In this document: piece after piece, positions 18,390 through 26,362 of the stretch | Position numbering within the stretch: position 1 is the first letter of the stretch | Layout: the number at the start of each line of letters is the position of its first letter | DNA from: CAVQOB01 sp963714325 | GTDB lineage: Bacteria > Pseudomonadota > Alphaproteobacteria > Rhizobiales > Hyphomicrobiaceae | NCBI GenBank assembly: GCA_963714325.1 | Contig: CAVQOB010000008.1 | Coordinates: 434,001 to 498,000 of the forward strand | Length of the DNA stretch: 64,000 nucleotides | Reading direction: 5' to 3' | Position numbers and translations under genes: made by a program | The notes under the pieces: model-generated | Told to the model about the DNA's origin: nothing | Databases searched by the model: none | What the model saw: the letters and a program-made list of their open reading frames with translations, nothing else

Positions 18390-19430
18390 ATGGGTAGATG
18401 CTTACGCGGGCTCGCCGCCGGATTGATCGCGGCGCAATGGGTCTCAGTGGTACCAGCGGTGGCGCAGGATGCTTGCCCCAATCGCGGCCAACTCGACACG
18501 AACTATTGTGACCGCGACGGCGATCTGGTCGCCGATGCGCCGGCCGACCCGGCCAAGTGGAAAGATCCCTCGACCCTGGTCTGGGCCTATACGCCGGTCG
18601 AAGATCCAGCCGTCTACGCCAACATCTTCAAGCCGTTCACCACCCATCTTGAATCCTGCGTTGGCAAGAAGACCGTCTATTACCCCGTGCAGTCCAACGC
18701 CGCCGAAATCGAGGCGATGCGCTCGGGTCGCCTGCACTTCGCCGGGTTCTCGACGGGGCCGACGGGCTTCGCCGTCAATCTTGCAGGTGCCGTTCCATTC
18801 GCGGCCAAGGGCGTCGGCGACATGGTGCGCGGCTACAATCTGCTGGCCATTGTCAAGACATCGAGCCCCTACCAGACGCTCGCCGATCTCAAGGGCCGCA
18901 AAGTCGCCCATACCTCGCCTTCGTCGAACTCCGGCCATCTGGCGCCGCTCGTCCTCTTCCCCGAGAAGGGCCTCAAACCCAACGACGATTACAAGCCGCT
19001 GATGTCGGGCGGCCACGACAAGTCGGTGCTCGGCGTCAATTCCGGCGACTACGACATGGCGGCGATTGCCGGTGACGTGTTCGAGCGCATGGCCGTGCGA
19101 GGCACCATCAAGGCGGCCGACTTCCGCACGATCTACAAGAGCCCGGTCTTCCCGACGTCCTCGTTCGCTTATGCGCACGACCTGAAGCCCGAGCTCGCCA
19201 AGAAACTGCGCGAGTGCTTCTTCTCGTTCCGCTTCACCGCCGAGATGCAGAAGGAATTCAACGGCGACGATCGCTTCCTGCCGATCACCTACCAGAAGGA
19301 TTGGGCCGTCGTGCGCGATGTCGCGGAAAAGTCGGGCACGCCCTACAACAAGGCGGCCTATGACGCGGAAGCCAAGCGCGAGGCCGAAGCCGCCGCCAAG
19401 AAGGCCGCCGAGAAGGCGAAGGCCAATTGA
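18390..19430 (+). CDS. PhnD-type phosphate/phosphonate ABC binding protein, copy 1
   Basis: 346 residues with a signal peptide ending AVAQ. GGGGAAG lies upstream of ATG 18390. The mature N-terminus has a cysteine-flanked acidic motif, CPNRGQLDTNYC, then DRDGDLVADAPAD, whose DxDxDxxxD spacing recalls a calcium-binding loop. The PhnD domain follows: LVWAYTPVEDPAVYANIF, QSNAAEIEAMRSGRLHFAG, LKGRKVAHTSPSSNSGHLAP, SGGHDKSVLGVNSGDYD. This pattern binds phosphate, phosphite or phosphonates. The C-terminus is an Ala/Lys-rich helix (about residues 325-346). A paralogue follows 70 bases later, then PhnC/PhnE-type genes. Confidence 0.88.
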   Translation: MGRCLRGLAAGLIAAQWVSVVPAVAQDACPNRGQLDTNYCDRDGDLVADAPADPAKWKDPSTLVWAYTPVEDPAVYANIFKPFTTHLESCVGKKTVYYPVQSNAAEIEAMRSGRLHFAGFSTGPTGFAVNLAGAVPFAAKGVGDMVRGYNLLAIVKTSSPYQTLADLKGRKVAHTSPSSNSGHLAPLVLFPEKGLKPNDDYKPLMSGGHDKSVLGVNSGDYDMAAIAGDVFERMAVRGTIKAADFRTIYKSPVFPTSSFAYAHDLKPELAKKLRECFFSFRFTAEMQKEFNGDDRFLPITYQKDWAVVRDVAEKSGTPYNKAAYDAEAKREAEAAAKKAAEKAKAN

Positions 19431-19500
19431 CATCCACAGTCAACACGGCTGCGCGCGCTATGGTGGGCAGCCAAATCCGATCCGATTGATGGGACCAACG

Positions 19501-20568
19501 ATGCTCCGCGCCAGTCTATCCGCAGTCGCCTTGTCACTGCTCGCCGCCGCAGTGCCAACACGCGTCCAACCAGCCTTCGCCCAGGACGCCTGCAGCAATC
19601 GTGGCCAGCTCGATACGGCGTTCTGCGATGCCAACAACGATCTGGTCGCCGATACGCCAACTGACCCGGCCAAGCTCAAGGACCCCGCGACACTGGTCTT
19701 TGCTTACTCGCCAGTTGAAAATCCGGCCGTCTATCAGGTCGTCTATCAGCCGTTCATGGATTACCTCACCACCTGTACCGGCAAGCGCGTCGCCTACTTC
19801 CCGGTCCAGAACAACGCCGCGCAAGTCGAGGCGATGCGCTCCGGCCGCCTGCACATTTCCGGCTTCGCAACCGGCGTCGTCGGTTTCGCCGTCAACCTGG
19901 CGGGCGCTGTACCTTTCGCCGTAATCGGCTCCGAGCGTGGCGTTTCCGGCTACAAACTCTTTGCCATCGTCAAGGCCGACAGCGCCTACAAGTCGCTCGC
20001 TGATCTCAAGGGCCGCAAGGTCGCCCATACCGCGCCGTCATCGAATTCGGGCAACCTTGCGCCGCGCGTATTCTTTCCGGGCCTCGGACTGAAACCGGAC
20101 GACGATTACAAGGTTCTGATGTCAGGCGGCCATGACAAGTCGGTGCTCGGCGTCGCGTCCGGCGACTACGACATGGCGCCGGTCGCCTCCGACGTCTACG
20201 ACCGCATGGTCGCGCGCGGCGCCGTCAAAGCCGACCAGATTCGCGTCATCTGGCAAAGCGAGACATTCCCGACCTCGTCGTGGTCGATCCCGCACGACCT
20301 CAAACCTGAACTCGCGGCCAAGATCACGAAATGCTTCATGGACTTTAAGTGGACCGATGCTCTGAAGGCCGAATACAAGGGCGAGGATCGCTTCCTGCCG
20401 ATGACCTACAAGGAGACGTGGCGCCCGATCCGCGAGGTCGCCGAAAAATCCGGCACGCCCTACAACAAGACTGCCTACGAAGCGCAAGCCAAACGCGAGG
20501 CAGACGCCGCCGCCAGAAAGGCCGCCGACGAAGCGGCAAAAGCAGCGCCGGCAGCCAAGCCGCAATAA
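19501..20568 (+). CDS. PhnD-type phosphate/phosphonate ABC binding protein, copy 2
   Basis: 355 residues from ATG 19501 (ATG 19489 is possible) with signal peptide ASLSAVALSLLAAAVPTRV. It is clearly paralogous to the preceding gene along its whole length, including CSNRGQLDTAFC, the acidic loop DANNDLVADTPTD, LKGRKVAHTAPSSNSGNLAP and SGGHDKSVLGVASGDYD, and the Ala/Lys-rich tail. Tandem duplication is the likely origin. Differences in the ligand region (for example VVGFAVNLAGAVPFAVIGSE) suggest a different affinity or ligand. It shares one PhnC/PhnE membrane complex with copy 1. Confidence 0.88.
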   Translation: MLRASLSAVALSLLAAAVPTRVQPAFAQDACSNRGQLDTAFCDANNDLVADTPTDPAKLKDPATLVFAYSPVENPAVYQVVYQPFMDYLTTCTGKRVAYFPVQNNAAQVEAMRSGRLHISGFATGVVGFAVNLAGAVPFAVIGSERGVSGYKLFAIVKADSAYKSLADLKGRKVAHTAPSSNSGNLAPRVFFPGLGLKPDDDYKVLMSGGHDKSVLGVASGDYDMAPVASDVYDRMVARGAVKADQIRVIWQSETFPTSSWSIPHDLKPELAAKITKCFMDFKWTDALKAEYKGEDRFLPMTYKETWRPIREVAEKSGTPYNKTAYEAQAKREADAAARKAADEAAKAAPAAKPQ

Positions 20569-20617
20569 TGACTCGCAAGCGGATGACACGACGACCCAGC
20601 GGAACAGGCACCATATC

Positions 20618-21406
20618 ATGGTCGCAGTCATACGCCCTGAGCCCGATTCGAGCCCGGTGCTCAGCCTGCGCAAGCTCAGCAAGGCGTATCGGCCCGGCCA
20701 ACCCGTACTCGCCGATATCTCGCTCGACATTGCGGGCCAGGGCGTCACCGCCATCATCGGCCCTTCGGGGACGGGCAAGTCCACGCTGATCCGCTGCGTC
20801 AATCGCCTGGTCGATCCGACATCCGGCGAGATCTGGTTCGAAGGCCAGGACATCGCTCGATTGAAGGGCCAACCGCTGCGCGCCGTCCGCCGCCGCATCG
20901 GCATGGTCTTTCAGGAATACAATCTGGTCGAGCGGCTGTCTGTGATGGAGAATTTATTGTCAGGGCGGCTCGGCTACGTGCCGGTCTGGCGGGCATACCT
21001 GCGCAGGTTCCCAGCTGCCGATATCGCCCGCGCCTTCGAGCTGCTCGAGGCGGTCGGTCTCGGCGCCGACTTCGCCACCAGGCGCGCCGACAAGTTGTCC
21101 GGTGGTCAACGCCAGCGCGTCGGCATCGCGCGTGCCATCATGCAGGCGCCGGCACTGGTGCTGGCCGACGAGCCGACCTCATCGCTCGATCCCAAGACGT
21201 CGGTGGAGATCATGGAGCTGCTGACGAAAATGTCCGCCGACCGCTCCGTGCCGGTCATCGTCAACATCCACAATGTCGAACTGGCCAAGCGCTTCGCCCA
21301 ACGCATCATCGGCATGACCGGCGGCCGCGTCGTCTATGATGGCCGGCCCGGCGGATTGACCAGCGAGCATCTCGCCGAGATTTATGGTGGTGAGGCGTGG
21401 CAATGA
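20618..21406 (+). CDS. phnC: Phosphonate-type ABC transporter ATP-binding protein
   Basis: 262 residues. Walker A GPSGTGKST, Q-loop VFQEYNLVERLSVMENLLSG, signature LSGGQRQRVGIARAI, Walker B LVLADEPTSSLDP and the switch NIHNVELAKRF are all present. The Q-loop wording and the LGYVPVWRAYLRRF segment are characteristic of PhnC. It powers import by the two PhnE-like permeases that follow. The gene ends inside the start of the first permease (ATGA at 21403). Whether the ligand is phosphonate, phosphite or phosphate is not settled by sequence. Confidence 0.92.
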   Translation: MVAVIRPEPDSSPVLSLRKLSKAYRPGQPVLADISLDIAGQGVTAIIGPSGTGKSTLIRCVNRLVDPTSGEIWFEGQDIARLKGQPLRAVRRRIGMVFQEYNLVERLSVMENLLSGRLGYVPVWRAYLRRFPAADIARAFELLEAVGLGADFATRRADKLSGGQRQRVGIARAIMQAPALVLADEPTSSLDPKTSVEIMELLTKMSADRSVPVIVNIHNVELAKRFAQRIIGMTGGRVVYDGRPGGLTSEHLAEIYGGEAWQ

Positions 21407-22206
21407 GCGTGTCACTTGCCCCGAACGTGCTGCAACGCAGCGCCTTTCCAGTGAACTGGCCGAAGCGTCTGGCCTGGGCTGGGCTCGCGGCCTATGCGCT
21501 GTTCGCACTGAGCGCGCTCGACATCGACGGCGCCCGCATCCTGCGCGGCCTTGAGAATGCGCAGAAGCTGTTCGCGCGCATGTTTCCGCCGAACCTGCAG
21601 GCCGACAAGCTGGCGCTGATCAAAGACGGCATGATCGAGAGCATCCAGATTGCCGTGCTCGCGACGTTCGTCGGCGTGTTGATCTCGCTGCCGGTCGGTC
21701 TTGCCGCTGCACGCAATCTGGCGCCCGGCTGGGTGTCCTGGAGCGCACGCGGATTGATCGCCGTGCTGCGCTCGTTCCATCCGGTGATCGTCGCCATCCT
21801 GTTCGTCAAGGCCGTCGGCTTCGGCGCGCTGGCCGGAATCCTGGCGCTGATCGTCTCGACGATAGGGTTTGTCTCGAAGCTGTTCGCCGAGGTCGTCGAG
21901 GAAATCAGCGCCAAGCAAACGGAAGCGGTGCGCGCCACCGGCGGATCGTTCTGGCATGTACTGATTTTCGGCGTCTTCCCGCAAGTCATGGCGCGCTTCG
22001 TCGGCCTCGGCGTCTATCAGTTCGACTCAAATCTGCGCAACTCGACCATGGTCGGCATCGTCGGTGGCGGCGGCATTGGCGCGCCACTGTTCACGGCCTA
22101 TCAGCGCTTCGATTATGACGTCGTGCTGACCATTCTGCTGATCATCATCGGCTTGATCATGCTGTGCGAACTGTTCTCCGCCCGCATCCGGAGAATTTTC
22201 CAATGA
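21403..22206 (+). CDS. phnE: Phosphonate-type ABC permease (first)
   Basis: 267 residues; ATG 21403 overlaps the ATPase stop. Several membrane helices are clear, for example SIQIAVLATFVGVLISLPVG and ILALIVSTIGFVSKLFAEVV. The PhnE family block VIRSFHPVIVAILFVKAVGFG-like segment (here LRSFHPVIVAIL) and the EAA loop (KQTEAVRATGGSFWHVLIFG) are present, as is the late GGGGIGAPLFTAYQRFDYD. It pairs with the second permease, whose gene it overlaps by four bases. Confidence 0.92.
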   Translation: MSVSLAPNVLQRSAFPVNWPKRLAWAGLAAYALFALSALDIDGARILRGLENAQKLFARMFPPNLQADKLALIKDGMIESIQIAVLATFVGVLISLPVGLAAARNLAPGWVSWSARGLIAVLRSFHPVIVAILFVKAVGFGALAGILALIVSTIGFVSKLFAEVVEEISAKQTEAVRATGGSFWHVLIFGVFPQVMARFVGLGVYQFDSNLRNSTMVGIVGGGGIGAPLFTAYQRFDYDVVLTILLIIIGLIMLCELFSARIRRIFQ

Positions 22207-23006
22207 TCGAAACGGGTAACAATCCCAAGGTCTGGCAGCGCTTCACGCCTGCGGAGCGGATCGGCCGTTCGATCGTCTATGTGTTGACCGCCATCGCTGT
22301 CATCTGGTCCCTGCGAACGATCGAGATTATTCCGGAGTTTCTCTACGACGCACCACAACAGGCCGCTGATCTGTTTCAGCGCATGTGGCCGTTCGATCTC
22401 AAGTTCTGGCCGATGGTCCAGGCAACGATGATCGAGACCTTTCACATTGCGACGCTGGGCACGATCCTGGCAATCATGATGGCACTACCGCTGGCGTTTC
22501 TCGCCGCGCGCAATTTCACCTCGAACCCGGCGCTGCGTTGGATCGCGCAATTTATTTTTGTAGCGTCGCGATCCGTGAATTCTTTGATCTGGGCGTTGTT
22601 GTTCGTGGCGATCTTCGGTCCAGGCGCGCTGGCCGGCGTGCTCTCCATCGCCGTGCGCTCGATCGGCTTTGTCGGCAAGTTGTTCGGTGAAGCGCTGGAA
22701 GAGGCGCAGCAGGGGCCGATCGAAGCCTTGACGGCCGCCGGCGCACCGCGTGCGGCGATCCTGCTCAAAGGCTACTGGCCGCAGGCTGAGCCGGCCTTCT
22801 GGTCGGTGGCGTTGTTGCGCTGGGATATCAACATTCGCGAGAGTGCCGTGCTCGGGCTCGTCGGCGCCGGCGGCATCGGCGTCGCCCTCGATGCGGCGCT
22901 GAACAATCTCTACTGGGATCAGGTCGGCTTGATTCTCGCGGCCATCTTCGCCGTCGTCATCGTCACCGAGATCGTGACCTCCAATATCCGCAAGCGCATC
23001 ATTTGA
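22203..23006 (+). CDS. phnE: Phosphonate-type ABC permease (second)
   Basis: 267 residues; ATG 22203 lies in the stop of the first permease gene. It is homologous to its neighbour: ETFHIATLGTILAIMMALPL, FVASRSVNSLIWALLFVAIF, GFVGKLFGEALEEAQ, the EAA loop PIEALTAAGAPRAAILLKGY and GAGGIGVALDAALNNLYWD. Together the two should form a heterodimeric channel. The operon order is binding protein, binding protein, ATPase, permease, permease. The next 700 bases hold only repeats, so the operon ends here. Confidence 0.92.
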   Translation: MIETGNNPKVWQRFTPAERIGRSIVYVLTAIAVIWSLRTIEIIPEFLYDAPQQAADLFQRMWPFDLKFWPMVQATMIETFHIATLGTILAIMMALPLAFLAARNFTSNPALRWIAQFIFVASRSVNSLIWALLFVAIFGPGALAGVLSIAVRSIGFVGKLFGEALEEAQQGPIEALTAAGAPRAAILLKGYWPQAEPAFWSVALLRWDINIRESAVLGLVGAGGIGVALDAALNNLYWDQVGLILAAIFAVVIVTEIVTSNIRKRII

Positions 23007-23023
23007 TGCGCGGGTGCGCCCCT

Positions 23024-23187
23024 AAAAGTGTGGTGCGGAGCGCTGCCGGAAAAGTGGGCACCGGTTTTCCGGTCGGCAGCGCGACCAAAAGTGTGGTGCG
23101 GAGCGCTGCCGGAAAAGGGGGCACCGGTTTTCCGGTCGGCAGCGCGACCAAAAGTGTGGTGCGGTTTTTGGCTAAGGCGCACGAGCC
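23024..23187 (+). repeat. 63-bp tandem repeat, 2.6 copies, with GCGCACGAGCC end
   Basis: AAAAGTGTGGTGCGG recurs at 23024, 23087 and 23150, an exact 63-base period. Each full unit contains the dyad CCGGAAAA/TTTTCCGG around GGGCACCGG. The third unit switches to GGTTTTTGGCTAAGGCGCAC-GAGCC, the same word that is tandem at 40.5 kb and inverted at 44.2 kb. The period is a multiple of three, which leaves a spurious open frame here; no gene is proposed. Confidence 0.85.
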
Positions 23188-23231
23188 AAGTAATACCCGC
23201 GAGCGAAATTTTCGACCTCCACATCCTTGTT

Positions 23232-23406
23232 CGTCATGGCCGCGAAGGCGGCCACCCAAGCAAGTCAAATTGGCTCACGATCTCTACGCCAGTCATCCCA
23301 CCCATCGTTCAACCCCATGCGACTTCTTCGACTGTGACCACGTGCAGCCTGCTTGGGTGGCCGCCGTCGATGCGGAGCATCGCGCTGCGATGACGCGGCC
23401 ATGACG
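23232..23406. repeat. Palindromic intergenic element of about 175 bases
   Basis: The ends are perfect 13-base inverted repeats: CGTCATGGCCGCG (23232-23244) and CGCGGCCATGACG (23394-23406). Inside are perfect 16-base inverted repeats, GGCGGCCACCCAAGCA (23247-23262) and its complement at 23350-23365. No coding capacity for a transposase is seen, so this is a non-autonomous palindromic element of the kind scattered in rhizobial genomes. Confidence 0.75.
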
Positions 23407-23721
23407 GAGTTTGGGTTTGCAGACAGGTCGAAGTTTATGCACGGCGGTATAAGTATAAGAGGAATCCACCCGTGCGCCAAACGCCGCTGTCATTCTCTGG
23501 TAAGCGAAGCGCACATGCCTTCGGGCTTGTCCCGGGGACCCATTGCGCAACACACGCGAACGCTGCGGCTCCGGCGCGCGGGGTCCCCGGCACGCGGCCA
23601 CGTTTCTTGGCGCCTCCGGTTGCCCAGGCCCGACTGCTGGTGGGCAGCTAAAGGGCCAAGCAAAGTGCCAACCGGCGTGCCCTTGGCCGAGGATGGCAGC
23701 GGAGTTTGGAGCGCCGCGCCC
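23407..23721. other. Intergenic stretch with one inverted repeat
   Basis: About 315 bases with no supported gene. It holds a ten-base inverted repeat, CCGGGGACCC (23532-23541) and GGGTCCCCGG (23581-23590), with about 40 bases between, like other palindromic elements in this window. The segment GGCGCCTCCGGTTGCCCAG (from 23610) has a near match, GGCGCCTTCGGTTGCCCAG, at about 44149, which marks a further dispersed repeat. Confidence 0.5.
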
Positions 23722-24657
23722 TCAACGCGCGATCAGTCCATCGGCGAAAGGGTCAGCCGCATCGCGGATCAGCACGGCGTCCGCCACCACATAGGCCCGG
23801 CCCGTGATGCTTGGGATCACCGCGCCGCTGGCGTCCGTGCGATAGCGCGCGACGAAACGGCTGCCGACAACACTCTCCTGCACCCAGTCGACGCCCGGCG
23901 CCAGTTTGCCGCGCGCCGCAAGGCAGGCGAGCTTGGCGCTGGTGCCGGTGCCGCACGGCGAACGATCGTAAGCGCCGCCGGGGCAGAGCACGAAGTTGCG
24001 ACTGTCAGCATCGGCGGCGCCAGCCGGTCCGAAAAATTCGATGTGGTCGATGCGCGCGCCGTCGGCACCGGTAATGCCCTTGGCAGCGAGTGCTTGGCCG
24101 ACGGCTTCGGCCGCCCGTGTCAGCGCCGGGATCTCGGCCATCACCAACGGCGCCGGCGTAGTGTCGCAGAGGAAGAACCAGTTGCCGCCCCACGCGACAT
24201 CGCCGGTGAAGCGGCCGAGCCCGGCAACATCGACGCTGACGTCGGCGTGCAGCCGATAGCTGGCGACGTTCTCGATTCTGACCGTGTTGCGATCGATCAG
24301 GTCGACACCGACGACACCGACCGGCGTCTCAAACCTGTGCGTTCCTGGCCCGATGCGCCCCAGATGCGCGAGCGTCACGGCAGCGCCGATCGTGCCGTGA
24401 CCGCACATGCCGATATAACCGACGTTGTTGAAGAAAATCAGCCCGGCGGCGCAGGCCGTGTCGACCGGCTCGCACAGCAATGCCCCGACCAGCGCATCAT
24501 AGCCGCGCGGCTCGTTGACAGCAAAGCTGCGGAGGCGATCGAAATCACGCGCGAAGATCCGCCGACGCTCAGCGAGCGAGCCACGACCAAGCGCCGGGCC
24601 GCCGTCGACGATCAGCCGGGTCGGTTCGCCTTCGGTATGGGAGTCGATGACACGCAT
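23722..24657 (-). CDS. 4-hydroxyproline 2-epimerase (proline racemase family)
   Basis: 311 residues. Both catalytic cysteines are present: Cys85 in GMCGHGTIGA and Cys235 in SPCGTGTSAK. This pair identifies a racemase/epimerase rather than the dehydratase subgroup, which has Ser or Thr at one site. It converts trans-4-hydroxy-L-proline to cis-4-hydroxy-D-proline. The gene starts four bases after the stop of a DapA-family lyase gene, which fits the hydroxyproline degradation pathway. No signal peptide. D-amino-acid oxidase and semialdehyde dehydrogenase partners are not in the window. Confidence 0.85.
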   Translation of the reverse strand: MRVIDSHTEGEPTRLIVDGGPALGRGSLAERRRIFARDFDRLRSFAVNEPRGYDALVGALLCEPVDTACAAGLIFFNNVGYIGMCGHGTIGAAVTLAHLGRIGPGTHRFETPVGVVGVDLIDRNTVRIENVASYRLHADVSVDVAGLGRFTGDVAWGGNWFFLCDTTPAPLVMAEIPALTRAAEAVGQALAAKGITGADGARIDHIEFFGPAGAADADSRNFVLCPGGAYDRSPCGTGTSAKLACLAARGKLAPGVDWVQESVVGSRFVARYRTDASGAVIPSITGRAYVVADAVLIRDAADPFADGLIAR

Positions 24658-24661
24658 GGTG

Positions 24662-25603
24662 TTACGCCTGGGCTGCCGACCAAGCGCGATACCAGGTCTT
24701 GAACAATTTCAATTGATCCGCCGCATAGCGCTTCTGGCTCGGCGAAAGTTCGTCGCTGGCGCTGAAATGCAATTCGTATTCGGCGTGGCCCTCGAGCAGC
24801 ATCAGGTATTTATAGAACAGCACCAGCTCGACGCCTTCATCGAACGACGACAACACGCCAAGCGCTTGCTCAAGCTCCATCGCCTGCCGCCGCGCCCTGG
24901 CGTCACCGGCTGCGGCCTTTTCGCAGAAGGCAACGAGCTGCAGCACTTCCTTCGGTAAGACGTTGCCGATTCCCGTGATCGCACCAACCGCGCCGCAGTT
25001 GATAAACCCATGCACCACTTGCGTATCGACGCCGACCATCAAGGTGACCGAGCGATCGTGCCCGGTGATGTGCTCGGCCGCATAGCGCAGCGACGCCGCG
25101 CCGCCGAATTCCTTGAAGCCAACCAGATGCGGATGGCGACGGCGCAAGTCAAAGAACAGATCAGCCTTGGTCTCGAAGCCATAGTACGGACTATTGTAGA
25201 TCACCGATGGCAAGTCGACCGCCGCCTCCAGCACGCCTTCGAAATGCGCCCGCTGCGCCGCCACTGACGTGCCCCGCGAGAGCACACGCGGAATGACCAT
25301 CAGGCCTTTGGCGCCGGCCTGCTTGGCATGCGCCGCCAGCGCCGCCGCCCGCTTCGGGTTCTGCGCGCCGGTTCCGACAACGACGGCAACGCCGGCCTTG
25401 ACCAATCGTTCGACACCCTCCATCCGCTGCTCGTCGCTGAGCAATGGCCAGTCGCCCATCGAGCCGCAATAGACCACCGCCGACATGCCCGCGCCGACCA
25501 ACGCCCGCGCCGTGGCGACCAGTGCGTCGAAGTCCGGCTGCCGCGCGCGCGTGCACGGTGTCATCAGCGCGGGGATTGTGCCCTTGAAAATGGTGGCGGC
25601 CAT
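24662..25603 (-). CDS. DapA-family lyase, probable hydroxyproline-pathway deaminase
   Basis: 313 residues from ATG 25603, six bases after AAGGAG. It has the dihydrodipicolinate-synthase fold: GTIPALMTPC, VVYCGSMGDWPLLSDEQR, Tyr136 in YNSPYYG and the Schiff-base Lys164 in GFKEFGG. Coupling to the epimerase gene (four-base gap) suggests it acts as 1-pyrroline-4-hydroxy-2-carboxylate deaminase, making 2-oxoglutarate semialdehyde. That assignment rests on context, since this family has many substrates. Cytoplasmic. Confidence 0.82.
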   Translation of the reverse strand: MAATIFKGTIPALMTPCTRARQPDFDALVATARALVGAGMSAVVYCGSMGDWPLLSDEQRMEGVERLVKAGVAVVVGTGAQNPKRAAALAAHAKQAGAKGLMVIPRVLSRGTSVAAQRAHFEGVLEAAVDLPSVIYNSPYYGFETKADLFFDLRRRHPHLVGFKEFGGAASLRYAAEHITGHDRSVTLMVGVDTQVVHGFINCGAVGAITGIGNVLPKEVLQLVAFCEKAAAGDARARRQAMELEQALGVLSSFDEGVELVLFYKYLMLLEGHAEYELHFSASDELSPSQKRYAADQLKLFKTWYRAWSAAQA

Positions 25604-25697
25604 GCCAGTCTCCTTGCGCAACCACGATTGAGAATTGCCGCGGGTTCGCTCCGCCGTCAACGCGCAGCTTTCTTCCAGCGTGACCACGCCCGTCGCA

Positions 25698-26237
25698 TCA
25701 CTTGATCGAAAGTTCCGCGTGCATGGAGGCCGCCGTCGCTAGCGCCGCAAACCAGAACGGCGCCGCACTAGCGGTGAACAGGAACGCGGTCTTCAAGCAC
25801 TTGAACTTCTGCGTGAGAATCGTCGCATTGCGCCAGATCTGCTGCGTCAGTTGATCAAAATAGTCCTGATCGTTACAGCCGCGCATCTGCGCGACGTAGT
25901 CGGCCTCGTCCGTCCGCGCGATGTCCTGGAAAAACAGCAGCGACGTCGACGTCCGCTTCAAGATCGGGTGGCTGGCCTTATAGAGATACCACAGGCTGCC
26001 GCCGATACAGCAGATGCAAAGCCCGCCGAGAACCGCCAGTTGCGTGATCCGCAAATCCGGCGGTTTGACGTTCAAGGCGAGCACCGCCAGCATCCCGGCG
26101 TTGACCGCGAACAACGACGAGACTTTCGCGTCGACCCGCGCAAAGTTCGCCAGCACCCGATCGAGCTGTTCGCCAGCGGTCTCGATCGCCTCTCGCGGTG
26201 TCATTGCCGAGGGTTGCAGTGGTTTGCGGTCGCTCAT
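25698..26237 (-). CDS. Pycsar-effector-like (DUF5706) membrane protein, orphan
   Basis: 179 residues from ATG 26237 (ATG 26249 is possible). An amphipathic N-terminal helix (REAIETAGEQLDRVLANFAR) leads into VDAKVSSLFAVNAGMLAVLA, a second helix (LAVLGGLCICCIGGSLWYLY), a cytoplasmic part with FFQDIARTDEADYVAQM, and a third helix (AFLFTASAAPFWFAALATAA). This order matches the PycTM/DUF5706 family, the membrane-damaging effectors of Pycsar phage defence, as I recall the family. No cyclase gene is adjacent; neighbours are metabolic. It could be a solitary effector served by a remote cyclase or a repurposed relative. Confidence 0.6.
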   Translation of the reverse strand: MSDRKPLQPSAMTPREAIETAGEQLDRVLANFARVDAKVSSLFAVNAGMLAVLALNVKPPDLRITQLAVLGGLCICCIGGSLWYLYKASHPILKRTSTSLLFFQDIARTDEADYVAQMRGCNDQDYFDQLTQQIWRNATILTQKFKCLKTAFLFTASAAPFWFAALATAASMHAELSIK

Positions 26238-26362
26238 GGCGTGATCCATCCAAAAATATGACGATCAGGCAGTTGGATGATCGTAGTCAATCACCGGCAG
26301 AACACCAGCACAACTTGCGGGAGTCATGAATACGGCAGCCATTCTCGCCGCGCCGGCTGCAA

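Noticed and set aside
23003..23404. 133-codon frame through the 63-base repeat
   Set aside because: The period is a multiple of three, so the frame stays open by repetition; there is no ribosome-binding site, and the frame overlaps a palindromic element.
23353..24702. 449-codon plus-strand open frame over the epimerase gene
   Set aside because: It is antisense to a protein with both catalytic cysteines and full family conservation; its translation has no family likeness.
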